31,318 nt of DNA from Desulfurivibrio sp044068515 (GCF_044068515.1 NZ_JBIPKI010000030.1:1-31318), one strand, 5' to 3'. Numbered from the stretch's first letter, positions 16,674 through 25,448 are shown. Program-made: numbers and translations. Notes: generated by a model not told the origin, from the letters alone.

Positions 16674-17962
16674 AGCAGACGCTCGACAGTAGCAAGGTGG
16701 GCGGCGATAACTCCCCGCCCTCGGCGGATGGTCAGCTCCCCGGCCTGGCGACCGCACTCGGAGCGGGCCGCCGGGTCGGCCAGCCAGCGGCGCAGGCCCT
16801 GGACCAGCTCATCCTCATCGTGGACCCGGCAGGCCCCGCCGGCGGCCAGCAGATCTTGGCTTATTTCGGCAAAATCCTCCATGTGGGGACCGAAGAGCAC
16901 CGGTTTATGGCAAGCCGCCGCTTCCAGGGGATTATGGCCCCCGGCCGGCACCAAGCTGCCGCCGATAAAGGCCAAGTCGCAAAGCGGGTAAAGGGCGGCT
17001 AATTCGCCATAACTGTCCAGAATCAGCAGGTCAAGCCCAATCTCGCCCCGACTGCGCAGCCCGGCCCGGCCGTCCCCTTTGGCAGCCAGGGCGAGCACGG
17101 CGGCGGCCCGCTCCACCCGCCGCGGCGCCAGCACCAGAAAAAGGGCGGGGAACTCGGGCCGCAATCGTTGCCAGGCTCGAAGGATAATTTCTTCCTCACC
17201 GGCATGGGTGCTGCCCGCCACCCAGAAAAGCTTTTCCGGGCCGATGCCCAGATCAGCCCGCTCCAGCCCTCGGCCCGCGGCGGCCGCTTCGGCCGCCGCC
17301 GCGTATTTGAGGTTGCCGAGCACCCCGACCCGCTCCTCCGCCACTCCCAGGGCAACCATGCGGGCCGCTTCGGCCCGGGTCTGCATGGCCAGAAAGCTGA
17401 AGGGCGCGAACAGCAAGGGGAGCACCAGAGGCCGCAACCAGCGATAAAAACGCCAGGAGGAAGCGGACATCCGCCCGTTGACCAACAATAGCGGCACTTG
17501 CCGGGCAGCCAGGGCCTGCAGCAGGTTGGGCCAGAAATCGGTTTCCACCAGGATAAAAAGATCGGGCCGCACGCGGCGGCTGAGCCGGGTGGCCGCGCCG
17601 GGCAGATCGTAGGGCAGGATCAGGTGGGCATCGACAAACTCGGCGCAGGTTTCCCGGGCCAGGGCCGCGCCGGCCCGGGTTGAACTGGAGAGAACCAGAA
17701 TGGCCTGCGGGTAACGGTGGCGCAGGGCCCGCAACAACGGACGCGCCGAAACGGTCTCCCCCACCGAAAGGGCGTGCAGCCAAAGACAGGGCTTGCGGCC
17801 GGGAACCCGCGGCTCCTTCGTCTGCCAGGCCAGGCGGGATCTGATCCAGGCGGCATAGCCGGGAACCCGGACAACCTTGACCAGCAGCCAGGGCAGGATC
17901 GGCAGCAAAGCCGCCAGCAGGGCAATATTGTAAATTAAACGTAGCATCGAATATTTCAGCAA
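16670..17962 (-). CDS. waaA: 3-deoxy-D-manno-octulosonic acid (Kdo) transferase
   Basis: Adds Kdo from CMP-Kdo to the lipid A precursor at the cytoplasmic face of the inner membrane. It has 430 residues. A membrane anchor at about 8-30 is followed by the GT30 N-terminal domain, with the catalytic-base motif SVGETVSARPLL (Glu69). The C-terminal GT-B half carries AGSTHAGEEE and GGSLVPAGGHNPLE. The start is probably TTG at 17962, because AAGGTGG lies 8 bases upstream of it; ATG at 17947 would leave 23 bases. It is first in a coupled waaA-lpxK unit and divergent from rsmE. Confidence 0.95.
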   Translation of the reverse strand: MLKYSMLRLIYNIALLAALLPILPWLLVKVVRVPGYAAWIRSRLAWQTKEPRVPGRKPCLWLHALSVGETVSARPLLRALRHRYPQAILVLSSSTRAGAALARETCAEFVDAHLILPYDLPGAATRLSRRVRPDLFILVETDFWPNLLQALAARQVPLLLVNGRMSASSWRFYRWLRPLVLPLLFAPFSFLAMQTRAEAARMVALGVAEERVGVLGNLKYAAAAEAAAAGRGLERADLGIGPEKLFWVAGSTHAGEEEIILRAWQRLRPEFPALFLVLAPRRVERAAAVLALAAKGDGRAGLRSRGEIGLDLLILDSYGELAALYPLCDLAFIGGSLVPAGGHNPLEAAACHKPVLFGPHMEDFAEISQDLLAAGGACRVHDEDELVQGLRRWLADPAARSECGRQAGELTIRRGRGVIAAHLATVERLL

Positions 17963-18113
17963 AAGTTAAACCACCTTGTTGCGCTGCTCGAAAGCACGCC
18001 GCTGCCGGTTCCCCGCCGGCGGCTCCTTAAAAGCCGGGATGCCGCCGCCATGGGCTTGGGGCTGCTTACGGAACTTGTCAGCTTGCCGGAGCCTGTGTTA
18101 ATAAGGGCGGCAT

Positions 18114-18899
18114 ATGAACATCATCCTCGTGGACCCGGCGGAGCTTGCGGCGGATACCGTCATTCTCGACGACCGCCGGGCCGAACATATCCGTAAAATC
18201 CTCAAAAGCAAAGTGGGGGATAACCTGCGGGCCGGCATCATCGACGGCCCCATGGGCTTGGCCCGGGTTCTGGACCTGGACGGCAAGCGGGTCACCCTGC
18301 GGCTTGACTGTCGGTTGAGCCCGCCGGCCAAGGCCGTAACCGACCTGATCCTGGCCCTGCCCCGGCCGATCATGTTGAAAAGGGTCCTGGCCCAGGCCGC
18401 CGCCCTGGGGGTGCAACGCATCATGCTGGTCAATGCCCGGCGGGTGGAAAAAAGTTTTTTCCACTCCTCGCTGCTGGCCCCCGCGGGGCTGCGGGCCGCC
18501 CTGCTCCAGGGCCTGGAACAGGCGGTGGACACCATTCTGCCGACGGTCTCGCTGCATCCCCGCTTCCGCCCGTTTGTTGAAGACGAAGTGGCCCGCCTAA
18601 CCCCCCTTTACGGCCGCCGCCTGCTGGCCCATCCCGGGGCAGGGCCTAACCGGGCGACCGGGGCCCTCGGCACCGGGATGACCACCGGCCCCTCCCCCAC
18701 CGGTCGCCGGCGCCAATTGCTGGCCATCGGGCCGGAAGGCGGCTGGGTGGACTTTGAGGTCGACTGTTTTCGCGCCCAGGGCTTCAGTCTTTTCTCCCCG
18801 GGGCCCCGCATCCTCCGGGTGGACACCGCCGTTCCGGTGCTGCTGGCCCTGGCCGAGCATGGTTTAGCCCCGGCGGAACCGGACCTCGCCCGGGCCTGA
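18114..18899 (+). CDS. rsmE: 16S rRNA (uracil1498-N3)-methyltransferase
   Basis: SAM-dependent methylation of U1498 in the small-subunit decoding region; 261 residues. An N-terminal PUA-like domain (about 1-70, with RAEHIRKILKSKVGD) precedes the SPOUT knot domain. Knot motifs are ALPRPIMLKRVLAQAAALGV, the LLAIGPEGGW loop and the closing segment LGPRILRVDTAVPVLLAL-like (here PGPRILRVDTAVPVLLALA). About 20 residues rich in Gly/Thr/Pro before the GPEGG loop look like a variable insertion. It is divergent from waaA and convergent with murJ. Confidence 0.94.
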   Translation: MNIILVDPAELAADTVILDDRRAEHIRKILKSKVGDNLRAGIIDGPMGLARVLDLDGKRVTLRLDCRLSPPAKAVTDLILALPRPIMLKRVLAQAAALGVQRIMLVNARRVEKSFFHSSLLAPAGLRAALLQGLEQAVDTILPTVSLHPRFRPFVEDEVARLTPLYGRRLLAHPGAGPNRATGALGTGMTTGPSPTGRRRQLLAIGPEGGWVDFEVDCFRAQGFSLFSPGPRILRVDTAVPVLLALAEHGLAPAEPDLARA

Positions 18900-18982
18900 G
18901 CAGGCCGCTTTCCGGCCCGGCTTGAACCCTTGCCGACCGGGGGCCGGATTCGGTCCTCGCCCGGTTTCTCCCCCCTTTTCAA

Positions 18983-20590
18983 TCAGGCGACACTGGCCGG
19001 ATCACCACGGCGCAGCAGACGCTTAACCAACAGGTTCATTTCCGGCAGTTTGAGCAGTTGCAGGGCCGCGCCATAAAGCAGGGCGCTGCTGCCAATACAG
19101 ACCGCCACCGCGGCGATATCCAGCAACAGGCGATCCTCGGCCAGGCCGCCGGGAAACAGCAGGCTCCGCAGCCCCATAAGCCAGCCGCTCATCAACAGTG
19201 AGGCCAAGACGATCTTGGCCAGCCCCCGGAAGAGATAGCTTACCGGGTAACCCCCCATGGTGCGATAAAGCATGAAGCTCAAAAAGAGAAAGTTGGCGGT
19301 CATCGCCCCGGAAATCGACAGGGCCAGGGCCTGATGTTCGAGATATTCAATGGTGGCGAGAATGATCAGCAGGTTGACCAGCATGGTCAGGCAACTGCCG
19401 ATTACCGGGTAGCGGGGCCGGTCCAGGGCATAGAAGACCGGCACCATGATCTTGACCGCGGCATAGGCAAAGAGGCCCACCGCATACAAGGCCAGGACCT
19501 CGGCGGTTTTGACCGTGGCCAGGGCGTCGAAGCGGCCATGCTGAAAAATCACCCGGACAATGGGCTCGGCCAGCATCACCAGGCCGACGGAAGCGGGAAT
19601 GCTGAGGCAAAAAGCCATGGTCAGCGAGGAAGCATAGGTTTCGCGGAGCCGGGGCATATCCCGCTGGGCGGCAAAGCGGGAAACCACCGGCATGGTGGCC
19701 ACCGCCAGGGCCACGCCGAAGAGCCCCACCGGCAACCAGAAGAGGCGGAAGGCGTAGTTGAGCCAGGAGAGGGTGCCCTCGGCCAGGGAAGAAGCGAAAT
19801 AGGTATTGATCAGGATATTGAGCTGCAGCGGCGCCAGGCCCACCACCGCCGGCACCATCAGCCACAAAATCCGGCGCAGGCCGGGGTCTTTTAGATCGAG
19901 ATGGAAGGTGAAGCGGAAGCCGGTTTGGCGCAGGGCCGGGATTTGGCAAACCAACTGGAGGATACCGCCGATCAGGATCCCGATCGCCATCCCGACGATG
20001 GCCGGCTGGCCGAAGCGGGGCAGCACCAGCGCCAGCCCCACCCCCCCCAGGATGGCGCCCAGGTTGAAAAAACTCGAAGCCATGGCCGGGACGAAAAAGC
20101 GGCCCTTGGTGTTGAGTACCCCCATGACCACGGCAGCCAGGGAGACCATGACCAGGAAGGGAAACATGATGGCGGTGAGCCGGGCGGTCAGCTCCACCTT
20201 GCCCGGCACCTGGGCGAAATCCTCCTGGACCAGCAGGCGGACCAGATGTTCGGCGGCGAAAATCCCCACCAGGGTCAACAGGCTGAGAAAGATCCCGAAA
20301 AAAACCAGCACATTGCTGGCCAGCTTCCAGGTCTGCTTCTCTCCCTTTTCATTATAGGCGGCAAAAACGGCGATAAAAGCGGCGCTCAGGGCTCCTTCGC
20401 CGAAAAGATCGCGCAGCAGATTGGGAATCCGAAAGGCGACCACGAAGGCGTCGAAGGCGTAGCCGGCCCCGAAAAGGATGGCAAAGGCCTGCTCCCGCAC
20501 CAGCCCCAGCACCCGGCTGCACAGCACCGCGAAACTTACCACGGCGGCGGAACGGGCGATGGTCCCGGTTTGCTCGGCGGATTTTGCCAT
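18983..20590 (-). CDS. murJ: Lipid II flippase MurJ (MviN)
   Basis: Polytopic inner-membrane transporter moving lipid II outward for peptidoglycan synthesis; 535 residues with about 14 hydrophobic helices. The N-terminal signature SRVLGLVREQAFAILFGAG and the RIPNLLRDLFGEGALSAAFIAVF segment are typical. LARG-like elements are replaced by charged loops such as RFAAQRDMPRLRETYASSL. I chose ATG at 20590 because the conserved part starts soon after it and GAGAG lies 9 bases upstream. An ATG 11 codons earlier (20623), behind GGGGTAAG, remains possible. It is divergent from mogA. Confidence 0.94.
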   Translation of the reverse strand: MAKSAEQTGTIARSAAVVSFAVLCSRVLGLVREQAFAILFGAGYAFDAFVVAFRIPNLLRDLFGEGALSAAFIAVFAAYNEKGEKQTWKLASNVLVFFGIFLSLLTLVGIFAAEHLVRLLVQEDFAQVPGKVELTARLTAIMFPFLVMVSLAAVVMGVLNTKGRFFVPAMASSFFNLGAILGGVGLALVLPRFGQPAIVGMAIGILIGGILQLVCQIPALRQTGFRFTFHLDLKDPGLRRILWLMVPAVVGLAPLQLNILINTYFASSLAEGTLSWLNYAFRLFWLPVGLFGVALAVATMPVVSRFAAQRDMPRLRETYASSLTMAFCLSIPASVGLVMLAEPIVRVIFQHGRFDALATVKTAEVLALYAVGLFAYAAVKIMVPVFYALDRPRYPVIGSCLTMLVNLLIILATIEYLEHQALALSISGAMTANFLFLSFMLYRTMGGYPVSYLFRGLAKIVLASLLMSGWLMGLRSLLFPGGLAEDRLLLDIAAVAVCIGSSALLYGAALQLLKLPEMNLLVKRLLRRGDPASVA

Positions 20591-20724
20591 AGGGTTGAAC
20601 TCTCGCTGCTGGCCGCGGATCATGATAAAATTCTTACCCCGAGACGGAGGGTAAACGGAAGTAACTTAGCAGTCGGGCTCCGGAAAAACAAGCGCCGTTT
20701 AGCAGCAGGACCGGCAACAGCGGC

Positions 20725-20752
20725 TTGACTTCACATCCTTTTCCGGAATACC
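20725..20752 (+). promoter_or_regulatory. Possible sigma-70 promoter of mogA
   Basis: TTGACT (20725-20730), 16 bases, then AATACC (20747-20752). The -35 is good and the -10 is weak. Transcription would start near 20760 and give a GC-rich leader of about 90 bases before the ATG at 20849. Confidence 0.35.
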
Positions 20753-20848
20753 ATGGCCTGACGTCCGCCAGGCCGGCGGGGCCGGCTTGCTTGCCGCGGG
20801 GCCCCGGCCCAAATCGAGCGAAAACCACCAACCAGGGAGTAAGAAAAA

Positions 20849-21343
20849 ATGAAAAACTATACTTGCGCCGTGCTGACCACCAGCGACAAGGGTTCGCGGG
20901 GGGAGCGGGAAGACACCAGCGGCCCGGCGCTGATGGAGATTCTGGCCGCCCGGGGCTTCACGGTGGCAGCCCATGAACTGGTGCCCGACCGGATCGAGGA
21001 TATCCAGCGGGTGTTGCTGGCCTGGATCGACGACCGGCAGATCGACCTGGTCGTCACCACCGGCGGCACCGGCCTGGCCCCCAGCGACGTCACCCCCGAA
21101 GCGACCCGGCCCCTGCTCGAGCGGGAAATTCCCGGAATGGCCGAAGCCATGCGGGCGGCCAGCTTTACGAAGACCCCCCATGCCGTAATGGCCCGGGGCC
21201 TGGCCGGCAGCCGGGGCCAGAGCCTGATCATCAACCTGCCGGGCAGCCGCCGGGCGGCCCTGGAAAACATCGAGGTGCTGCTCCCCGCCCTGCCCCATGC
21301 CCTGGATAAAATCAAGGGCAGCACCGAGGATTGCCAGCCCTGA
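20849..21343 (+). CDS. mogA: Molybdopterin adenylyltransferase (MogA/MoaB family)
   Basis: Activates molybdopterin with AMP before metal insertion in molybdenum (or tungsten) cofactor synthesis; 164 residues, cytoplasmic. Family signatures: VLTTSDKGSRGEREDTSGP at the N-terminus, VVTTGGTGLAPSDVTPEAT in the middle and SLIINLPGSRRAALENI near the end. GGGAG precedes the ATG. MoaB- and MogA-type proteins are hard to separate by eye; the short length and the REIPGMAEAMR segment fit either. No other cofactor gene is nearby. It is convergent with purM. Confidence 0.9.
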   Translation: MKNYTCAVLTTSDKGSRGEREDTSGPALMEILAARGFTVAAHELVPDRIEDIQRVLLAWIDDRQIDLVVTTGGTGLAPSDVTPEATRPLLEREIPGMAEAMRAASFTKTPHAVMARGLAGSRGQSLIINLPGSRRAALENIEVLLPALPHALDKIKGSTEDCQP

Positions 21344-21349
21344 GCAACG

Positions 21350-21384
21350 AAAAAGGCGGTCTTCCGGGAACCGGAATACCGCCT
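21350..21384 (-). terminator. Rho-independent terminator of purM
   Basis: AGGCGGT (21354-21360) pairs with ACCGCCT (21378-21384), and TTCCGG pairs with CCGGAA around a GAA loop, with one internal mismatch. On the minus strand the hairpin is followed by five T (A21350-21354). It lies just after the convergent mogA stop and may also limit read-through from that side. Confidence 0.85.
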
Positions 21385-21474
21385 GGTAATTGCAATTTGT
21401 TTTGCGCCCCGGAGGCCGAAAAGGGGTGGTTACGCCTCACCCCGGCCCACCGAGCCTTTACGGTCGTATAATGC

Positions 21475-22539
21475 TCAGCCGCAGTCGATTTCCACCAGCG
21501 GCTCGGCGCCATCCTTTTGGCCGCCGGCGGCGATTTCCCCGATGATGTAAGGCTTTTCGCCCAAGGCCTCCAGTTGATTCAGGGCGTCTTCCGCCTCCTT
21601 GGCATCCACCACCACCACCATGCCGATGCCGTTATTGAAGGTCCGGCACATCTCGAGGGCGGAAACCCGGCCGTTTTGCCGTAAAAATTCGAACACCGGC
21701 GGCACCTCCCAGGTTTTGGCATCGATCAAGGCCTTGCAGCCGTTGGGCAAAACCCGGGGGACATTGTCGATCAGGCCGCCGCCGGTAATATGCACCAGGC
21801 CCTTGACCCGGAAGTTCTTGATCAGGTTGAGCAGGGTCTCGCTGTAAATCCGGGTCGGGCGCAGCAGTTCTTCGCCCAGGGTGCAGCCGAATTCGTCGAT
21901 CCGGTCGTTGACCGAAAGCTTGAGTTCTTCGAAGCAAATCCTGCGGACCAGGGAATAGCCATTGCTGTGCAGGCCGCTGGAGGCCAGGCCGATCAGGGTG
22001 TCCCCGACCCGGATATCCGAACCGTCGATGATCTTTTCCCGCTCGCTGATCCCCACCACGAAACCGGCCAGGTCATACTCCCCGCGCCGGTACATGCCCG
22101 GCATTTCGGCGGTTTCGCCGCCGATCAGGGAACATTTGGCAATCTCGCAGCCCTTGGCGATGCCCTTGACCACCGCGGTGGCCACCTCCAGATCCAGGCC
22201 TCCGGAAGCGAAATAATCGAGGAAGAAAAGGGGGTGGGCCCCGGAAACCACGATGTCGTTGACGCACATGGCCACCAGGTCGATGCCGATGGTGTCGTGG
22301 CGGCCGCAGAGCTGGGCGATCATCAGCTTGGTGCCGACCCCGTCGGTGGAAGAAACCAGGACCGGATCCTTGTACTTGCCGCTGCCCAGGGCAAAAAGCC
22401 CCCCAAAGCCGCCGAGCCCGGTCAAAACCCCGGAACGGAAGGTGGCTGCCACCATCGGCTTGATCCGCTCAACAAACTCGTTGCCCTTGTCGATATCTAC
22501 CCCGGCCTCGGCGTACCGGGAACTTCCCTCTTTAACCAT
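21475..22539 (-). CDS. purM: Phosphoribosylformylglycinamidine cyclo-ligase (AIR synthetase)
   Basis: ATP-dependent ring closure of FGAM to aminoimidazole ribotide in purine synthesis, cytoplasmic; 354 residues. The N-terminus SRYAEAGVDIDKGNEFVERIKP, the VSSTDGVGTKL nucleotide-binding segment, the IGGETAEMPGMY motif and the HITGGGLIDNVPRVLP segment mark the family clearly. The ribosome site is weak (GAGAAAC just upstream of the ATG). The gene stands alone, with no purN partner beside it, and has an unusually long predicted leader (see the promoter at 22760-22788). Confidence 0.96.
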   Translation of the reverse strand: MVKEGSSRYAEAGVDIDKGNEFVERIKPMVAATFRSGVLTGLGGFGGLFALGSGKYKDPVLVSSTDGVGTKLMIAQLCGRHDTIGIDLVAMCVNDIVVSGAHPLFFLDYFASGGLDLEVATAVVKGIAKGCEIAKCSLIGGETAEMPGMYRRGEYDLAGFVVGISEREKIIDGSDIRVGDTLIGLASSGLHSNGYSLVRRICFEELKLSVNDRIDEFGCTLGEELLRPTRIYSETLLNLIKNFRVKGLVHITGGGLIDNVPRVLPNGCKALIDAKTWEVPPVFEFLRQNGRVSALEMCRTFNNGIGMVVVVDAKEAEDALNQLEALGEKPYIIGEIAAGGQKDGAEPLVEIDCG

Positions 22540-23079
22540 AAGTTTCTCGTATCCACTCCCAAGAGGCCACCGGACCGGAGGCGATCAGGCGGTTCATGAT
22601 TGGTGTTGGCTGATTGGCTGATGTTTTCCCTTTTCCCGGGGTCAGAGCCCAAGGGGGGCCGGGGGCGGAACTGCCGGCATGGTTAACGGTGAAAAACGCT
22701 TCCGAAAAAGTGGCCCACCGGCCCCGGCTTTCCCCGTCAGAACTGCGAAATGCGGTTACTGTTTACTGAGCGGGGGCCAAAAAGTCAACGGATTTTACGC
22801 GGGATTAGCCCCTGTGCGCGGATAGGTGGCGGGGATCAGGAGCCGTAGCCGCCAGGCCGGGCGGGCGGCGGCGATTCCGCCCGATTCAGCCCACCCAGGG
22901 CTGACTCGGTTGCCCCCCGGCGGGGCCGGGGCAGCGAAGAATTTCAAACCCGGATTCTCCCCAGCCAATTCCGTAAAAGGGAACCCCCGGTCCGGTTTTC
23001 CGAACCGACTGAGGCCCGCTAAAATTCGCCGGCCCGCACAACTTTCTGATTTTTATAGGATAATTCCGCGGTCGGCAAA
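22540..23079. other. Divergent intergenic region between purM and the propeller lipoprotein
   Basis: About 540 bases without a convincing gene. It holds the predicted purM promoter and its leader of roughly 210 bases on the minus strand, including tandem GGCTGAT copies near 22608-22622. The plus-strand frame that opens at 22826 has proline/arginine-rich composition and no family resemblance. I looked for cobalamin and c-di-GMP riboswitch signatures and did not find them. Confidence 0.5.
22760..22788 (-). promoter_or_regulatory. Predicted sigma-70 promoter of purM
   Basis: On the minus strand TTGACT (22788-22783), 17 bases, then TAAACA (22765-22760). Spacing is ideal, the -35 matches 5 of 6, and the -10 is weak. 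A start near 22753 gives a leader of about 210 bases to purM. Confidence 0.45.
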
Positions 23080-23095
23080 CGGCACGCTTATTGCT
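23080..23095 (+). promoter_or_regulatory. Near-consensus sigma-54 promoter of the propeller lipoprotein
   Basis: CGGCACGCTTATTGCT matches the -24/-12 consensus TGGCACG-N4-TTGCA at all but the first and last bases, with the required GG-to-GC spacing. Transcription is expected to start near 23106, leaving a leader of about 90 bases. The leader contains a GGCCGC/GCGGCC hairpin (23114-23131). Sigma-54 control implies an enhancer-binding activator. Confidence 0.75.
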
Positions 23096-23196
23096 CCTAT
23101 CCCTTGCCAGAGTGGCCGCCGTATTGCGGCCGGTGTTTGCCGGGTGGTTCAGCCTGGACCATCCTTTGAGTCAACCCCTGCAGGGAGGATCAGATT

Positions 23197-25047
23197 ATGC
23201 AAAGAAAATTATGTAAATCAAGGTATTTGGTCCCGATCGTGATGGTCTGGGCGGCGCTGTTCTACCTGGTTGCCTGCAACAGCGGCAGCTCGGAAGGACC
23301 CAGCGCCGGCCTGAGCCAAACCGCCACCCTAACCTCATCCCACATCACCGCCAACTATGCCTTTATCCCCAACCACGGGGAAGCCAGCGTTTCCAAGGTC
23401 GAGTTGCTTAGCGGCCAAGCGGTGGCCCGCTATTATACGGCCCAGCGCTATGGTGTTGAGGGGAATGATGTCCACCCCTATTTCTGGCGGACTTCAAGGA
23501 TCGGGATGGACAGCGGCGGCAACGCCTGGGTACTTAACACCGCCGGCGATTTCTTCCGCAACGCCCCGACTTGGATTACCACTGATACTGAATTTGATCA
23601 AAATGCCCCTAGTGTTGAACCGCCTGCTCGTACCGCGGTGGGGTCGGTGGCCCGCATCCAGGGCAATACCGACGGCTTGGCCACCACCAACGCTGACCAT
23701 GCCGCTCCCCTGGCTTTCGGCAGCGACGAGGCAGTCCAGGTCTTTCCGGTGGGCGAAGATGGCGACATCCCCCGGGCCATCGTGATCGACGGCGCCGGCG
23801 ACATCTGGATCGGCTTCTACGTCGGCGGCTATTTCCAGAAATACACCTATGATCCGAATACCGGCGAGTTGGATGCAGTGGTGGGCGCTCGGGTCGAGGG
23901 CGCCTTCGCCCCTTACGACGCGGTAATCACCAGCGACGGCATTATCTGGTTTTCCAGCCGCGATTCAACTCCCAATATTGGCACCACTTATGGCCCTATT
24001 GGGGCGCAAAAAGGGGTATTTTCCTTCGACAGCGCCAACCCCGGGGCAGGGGTAGCCACACACGAAACATTCCACAACCCCTACGCCCTGGAACTGGACG
24101 AGGCTAACGGAATTCTTTGGGTCAGCTCCTATAACAATGAGCTCCGGGCCTTTTACTTGAATGGCGCTCCGCGCGATTTATACACCATAACTGGCCTGCA
24201 GAACGGCCGGGCGATGGCCCTGGATGGCGATGGCAACCTCTGGATTACCTCCTCGGGTAACGGTCTAATTATGCAGTTCGCGGGAGCGACCGGACCTCCT
24301 GCTAAGACCTACGACACCGAATTTAATCTGCCGGTTGGTCTGGGCCTGGATGCCGAGGGCTACCTCTGGGCTATTATGCGCGATGATAATTCCACCTCCA
24401 CCTTCGGTACTCCCACTGATTTTAACGGCGGCTGGATCGAGAAGTTCGACCCGGCGGCGGATGCCCCAATTCCACAAGCCGCAAAAGTGCAAGTCGGAGT
24501 TCTGCCCTACGCCTATGGCAACTTCGTGGTCGTGGAAGAAGAGGAACTCTGCCCCTTTGACGACACCGCCTGGGCCTATGGTGAAGGCCGGGCGACCGCC
24601 AACAACACCATCACCGGCTCCAACAACTGGGGTTGGACCAACGCCTTTGCCACCACGGATGACTTTCCCGTCGTGATGGATCTGATTGCCGGGGCCGGCC
24701 AGAACATCCTCGCTAACGGCACCGTGGTCGGCACGGTCGAGGTTGACTATGACGCTGGCTGCGTCACCGTGACCTACGCCATCGACAACACTATCCCAGA
24801 ACTGGAATTCGAATATACCCTGCTGGAAGCCCATCTCTGGGTCGGCACAGATATGCTGCCGAAGGATCGCCGCGACCGTTACATCTCCTCCCCGGGTCAA
24901 CTGGGCGTCAGCCCGGAAATCGCCGCTGACGGCCTGAGCGCCGAAGCCACGGTTTGCGGGATTGAGGAAGACTTCTGGGTCGCCGCCCACGCCGTGGTCG
25001 GCTGGATGGACGAATGCGAAGAAGAAGAAATGGAGCCGATCATGTAG
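23197..25047 (+). CDS. Lipoprotein with beta-propeller-like repeats and a C-terminal domain of unknown role
   Basis: Unnamed surface protein of 616 residues. The N-terminus is a signal peptide ending in a lipobox (LVAC, Cys27) followed by Asn-Ser-Gly, so the mature form should be lipidated and outer-membrane bound. Six repeats of the form hxhDxxGxhWhxx lie at about 102, 195, 242, 298, 340 and 382, as in NHL or streptogramin-lyase-type beta-propellers. Residues 452-604 form a separate domain with TAWAYGEGRA, NNWGWTN, DLIAGAGQ, GTVEVDY, EAHLWVG, PGQ and WVAAHAVV. I have seen this pattern at the C-terminus of other secreted bacterial proteins but cannot name it. The tail is very acidic (EEEEMEPIM). 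A GGGAGG ribosome site lies 8 bases before the ATG. It is transcribed alone, from a sigma-54 promoter to a strong terminator. No enzyme motif is visible; a binding or structural role is likely. Confidence 0.85.
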   Translation: MQRKLCKSRYLVPIVMVWAALFYLVACNSGSSEGPSAGLSQTATLTSSHITANYAFIPNHGEASVSKVELLSGQAVARYYTAQRYGVEGNDVHPYFWRTSRIGMDSGGNAWVLNTAGDFFRNAPTWITTDTEFDQNAPSVEPPARTAVGSVARIQGNTDGLATTNADHAAPLAFGSDEAVQVFPVGEDGDIPRAIVIDGAGDIWIGFYVGGYFQKYTYDPNTGELDAVVGARVEGAFAPYDAVITSDGIIWFSSRDSTPNIGTTYGPIGAQKGVFSFDSANPGAGVATHETFHNPYALELDEANGILWVSSYNNELRAFYLNGAPRDLYTITGLQNGRAMALDGDGNLWITSSGNGLIMQFAGATGPPAKTYDTEFNLPVGLGLDAEGYLWAIMRDDNSTSTFGTPTDFNGGWIEKFDPAADAPIPQAAKVQVGVLPYAYGNFVVVEEEELCPFDDTAWAYGEGRATANNTITGSNNWGWTNAFATTDDFPVVMDLIAGAGQNILANGTVVGTVEVDYDAGCVTVTYAIDNTIPELEFEYTLLEAHLWVGTDMLPKDRRDRYISSPGQLGVSPEIAADGLSAEATVCGIEEDFWVAAHAVVGWMDECEEEEMEPIM

Positions 25048-25090
25048 GGTAAGCCAAAAACCCTGCCTCAGCCAAATGCCAAAATCCAGC

Positions 25091-25121
25091 CCCCGGGAGC
25101 CTCGGCTCCCGGGGTTTTTTT
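25091..25121 (+). terminator. Rho-independent terminator of the propeller lipoprotein
   Basis: A perfect GC stem pairs CCCCGGGAGC (25091-25100) with GCTCCCGGGG (25105-25114) around a CTCG tetraloop and is followed by seven T. Confidence 0.95.
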
Positions 25122-25448
25122 ATGCCCGGCGCTTAGGCCGGGATGGGTAGCCAAGTTTTGCACTATCACCCGCCTCTTAGCCGATGGAACCCGCCGACCG
25201 ACCGGTCCGGCCCGACCCGACCCGGCCAAACATAACAAAGGCGGCGGAGTCCGGCCGGGCAGGCACTACGGACTTTGCCCCGGCCGAAAACTAAGGACAA
25301 AACCGGGCGGCCCGCCCGGCAAATCTTTCCCGAATTCCGGAATGGGGCAGGCATTTGGCGGCGGTTCCGATGAGCCGGCAACCGACGGGACGGGGAAACG
25401 GGAACAACAAGGAAATATGCAGCCGGGGCGGCACCGGCCGGCGCGGGC
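25122..25448. other. Convergent spacer after the lipoprotein and PilZ genes
   Basis: A GC-rich spacer with no gene that I can support. It holds the likely terminator of the PilZ gene (25299-25319). Open frames here are artefacts of high GC content. Confidence 0.5.
25299..25319 (-). terminator. Probable terminator of the PilZ gene
   Basis: CCGGGCG and CGCCCGG (25303-25319) form a GC-only stem with a 3-base loop. On the minus strand it is followed by TTTTG. The T-run is short, so efficiency is uncertain. Confidence 0.55.

Noticed and set aside
22800..23196. c-di-GMP or cobalamin riboswitch upstream of the lipoprotein
   Set aside because: Some GCCGTAGCC-like bases recall the c-di-GMP-I class, but the conserved core and receptor elements are missing, and the region upstream of 23106 should not be in the transcript.
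22826..23242. 138-codon plus-strand frame overlapping the sigma-54 promoter
   Set aside because: It reads through the promoter and into the lipoprotein gene in another frame; its composition is Pro/Arg-rich and no ribosome site is present.
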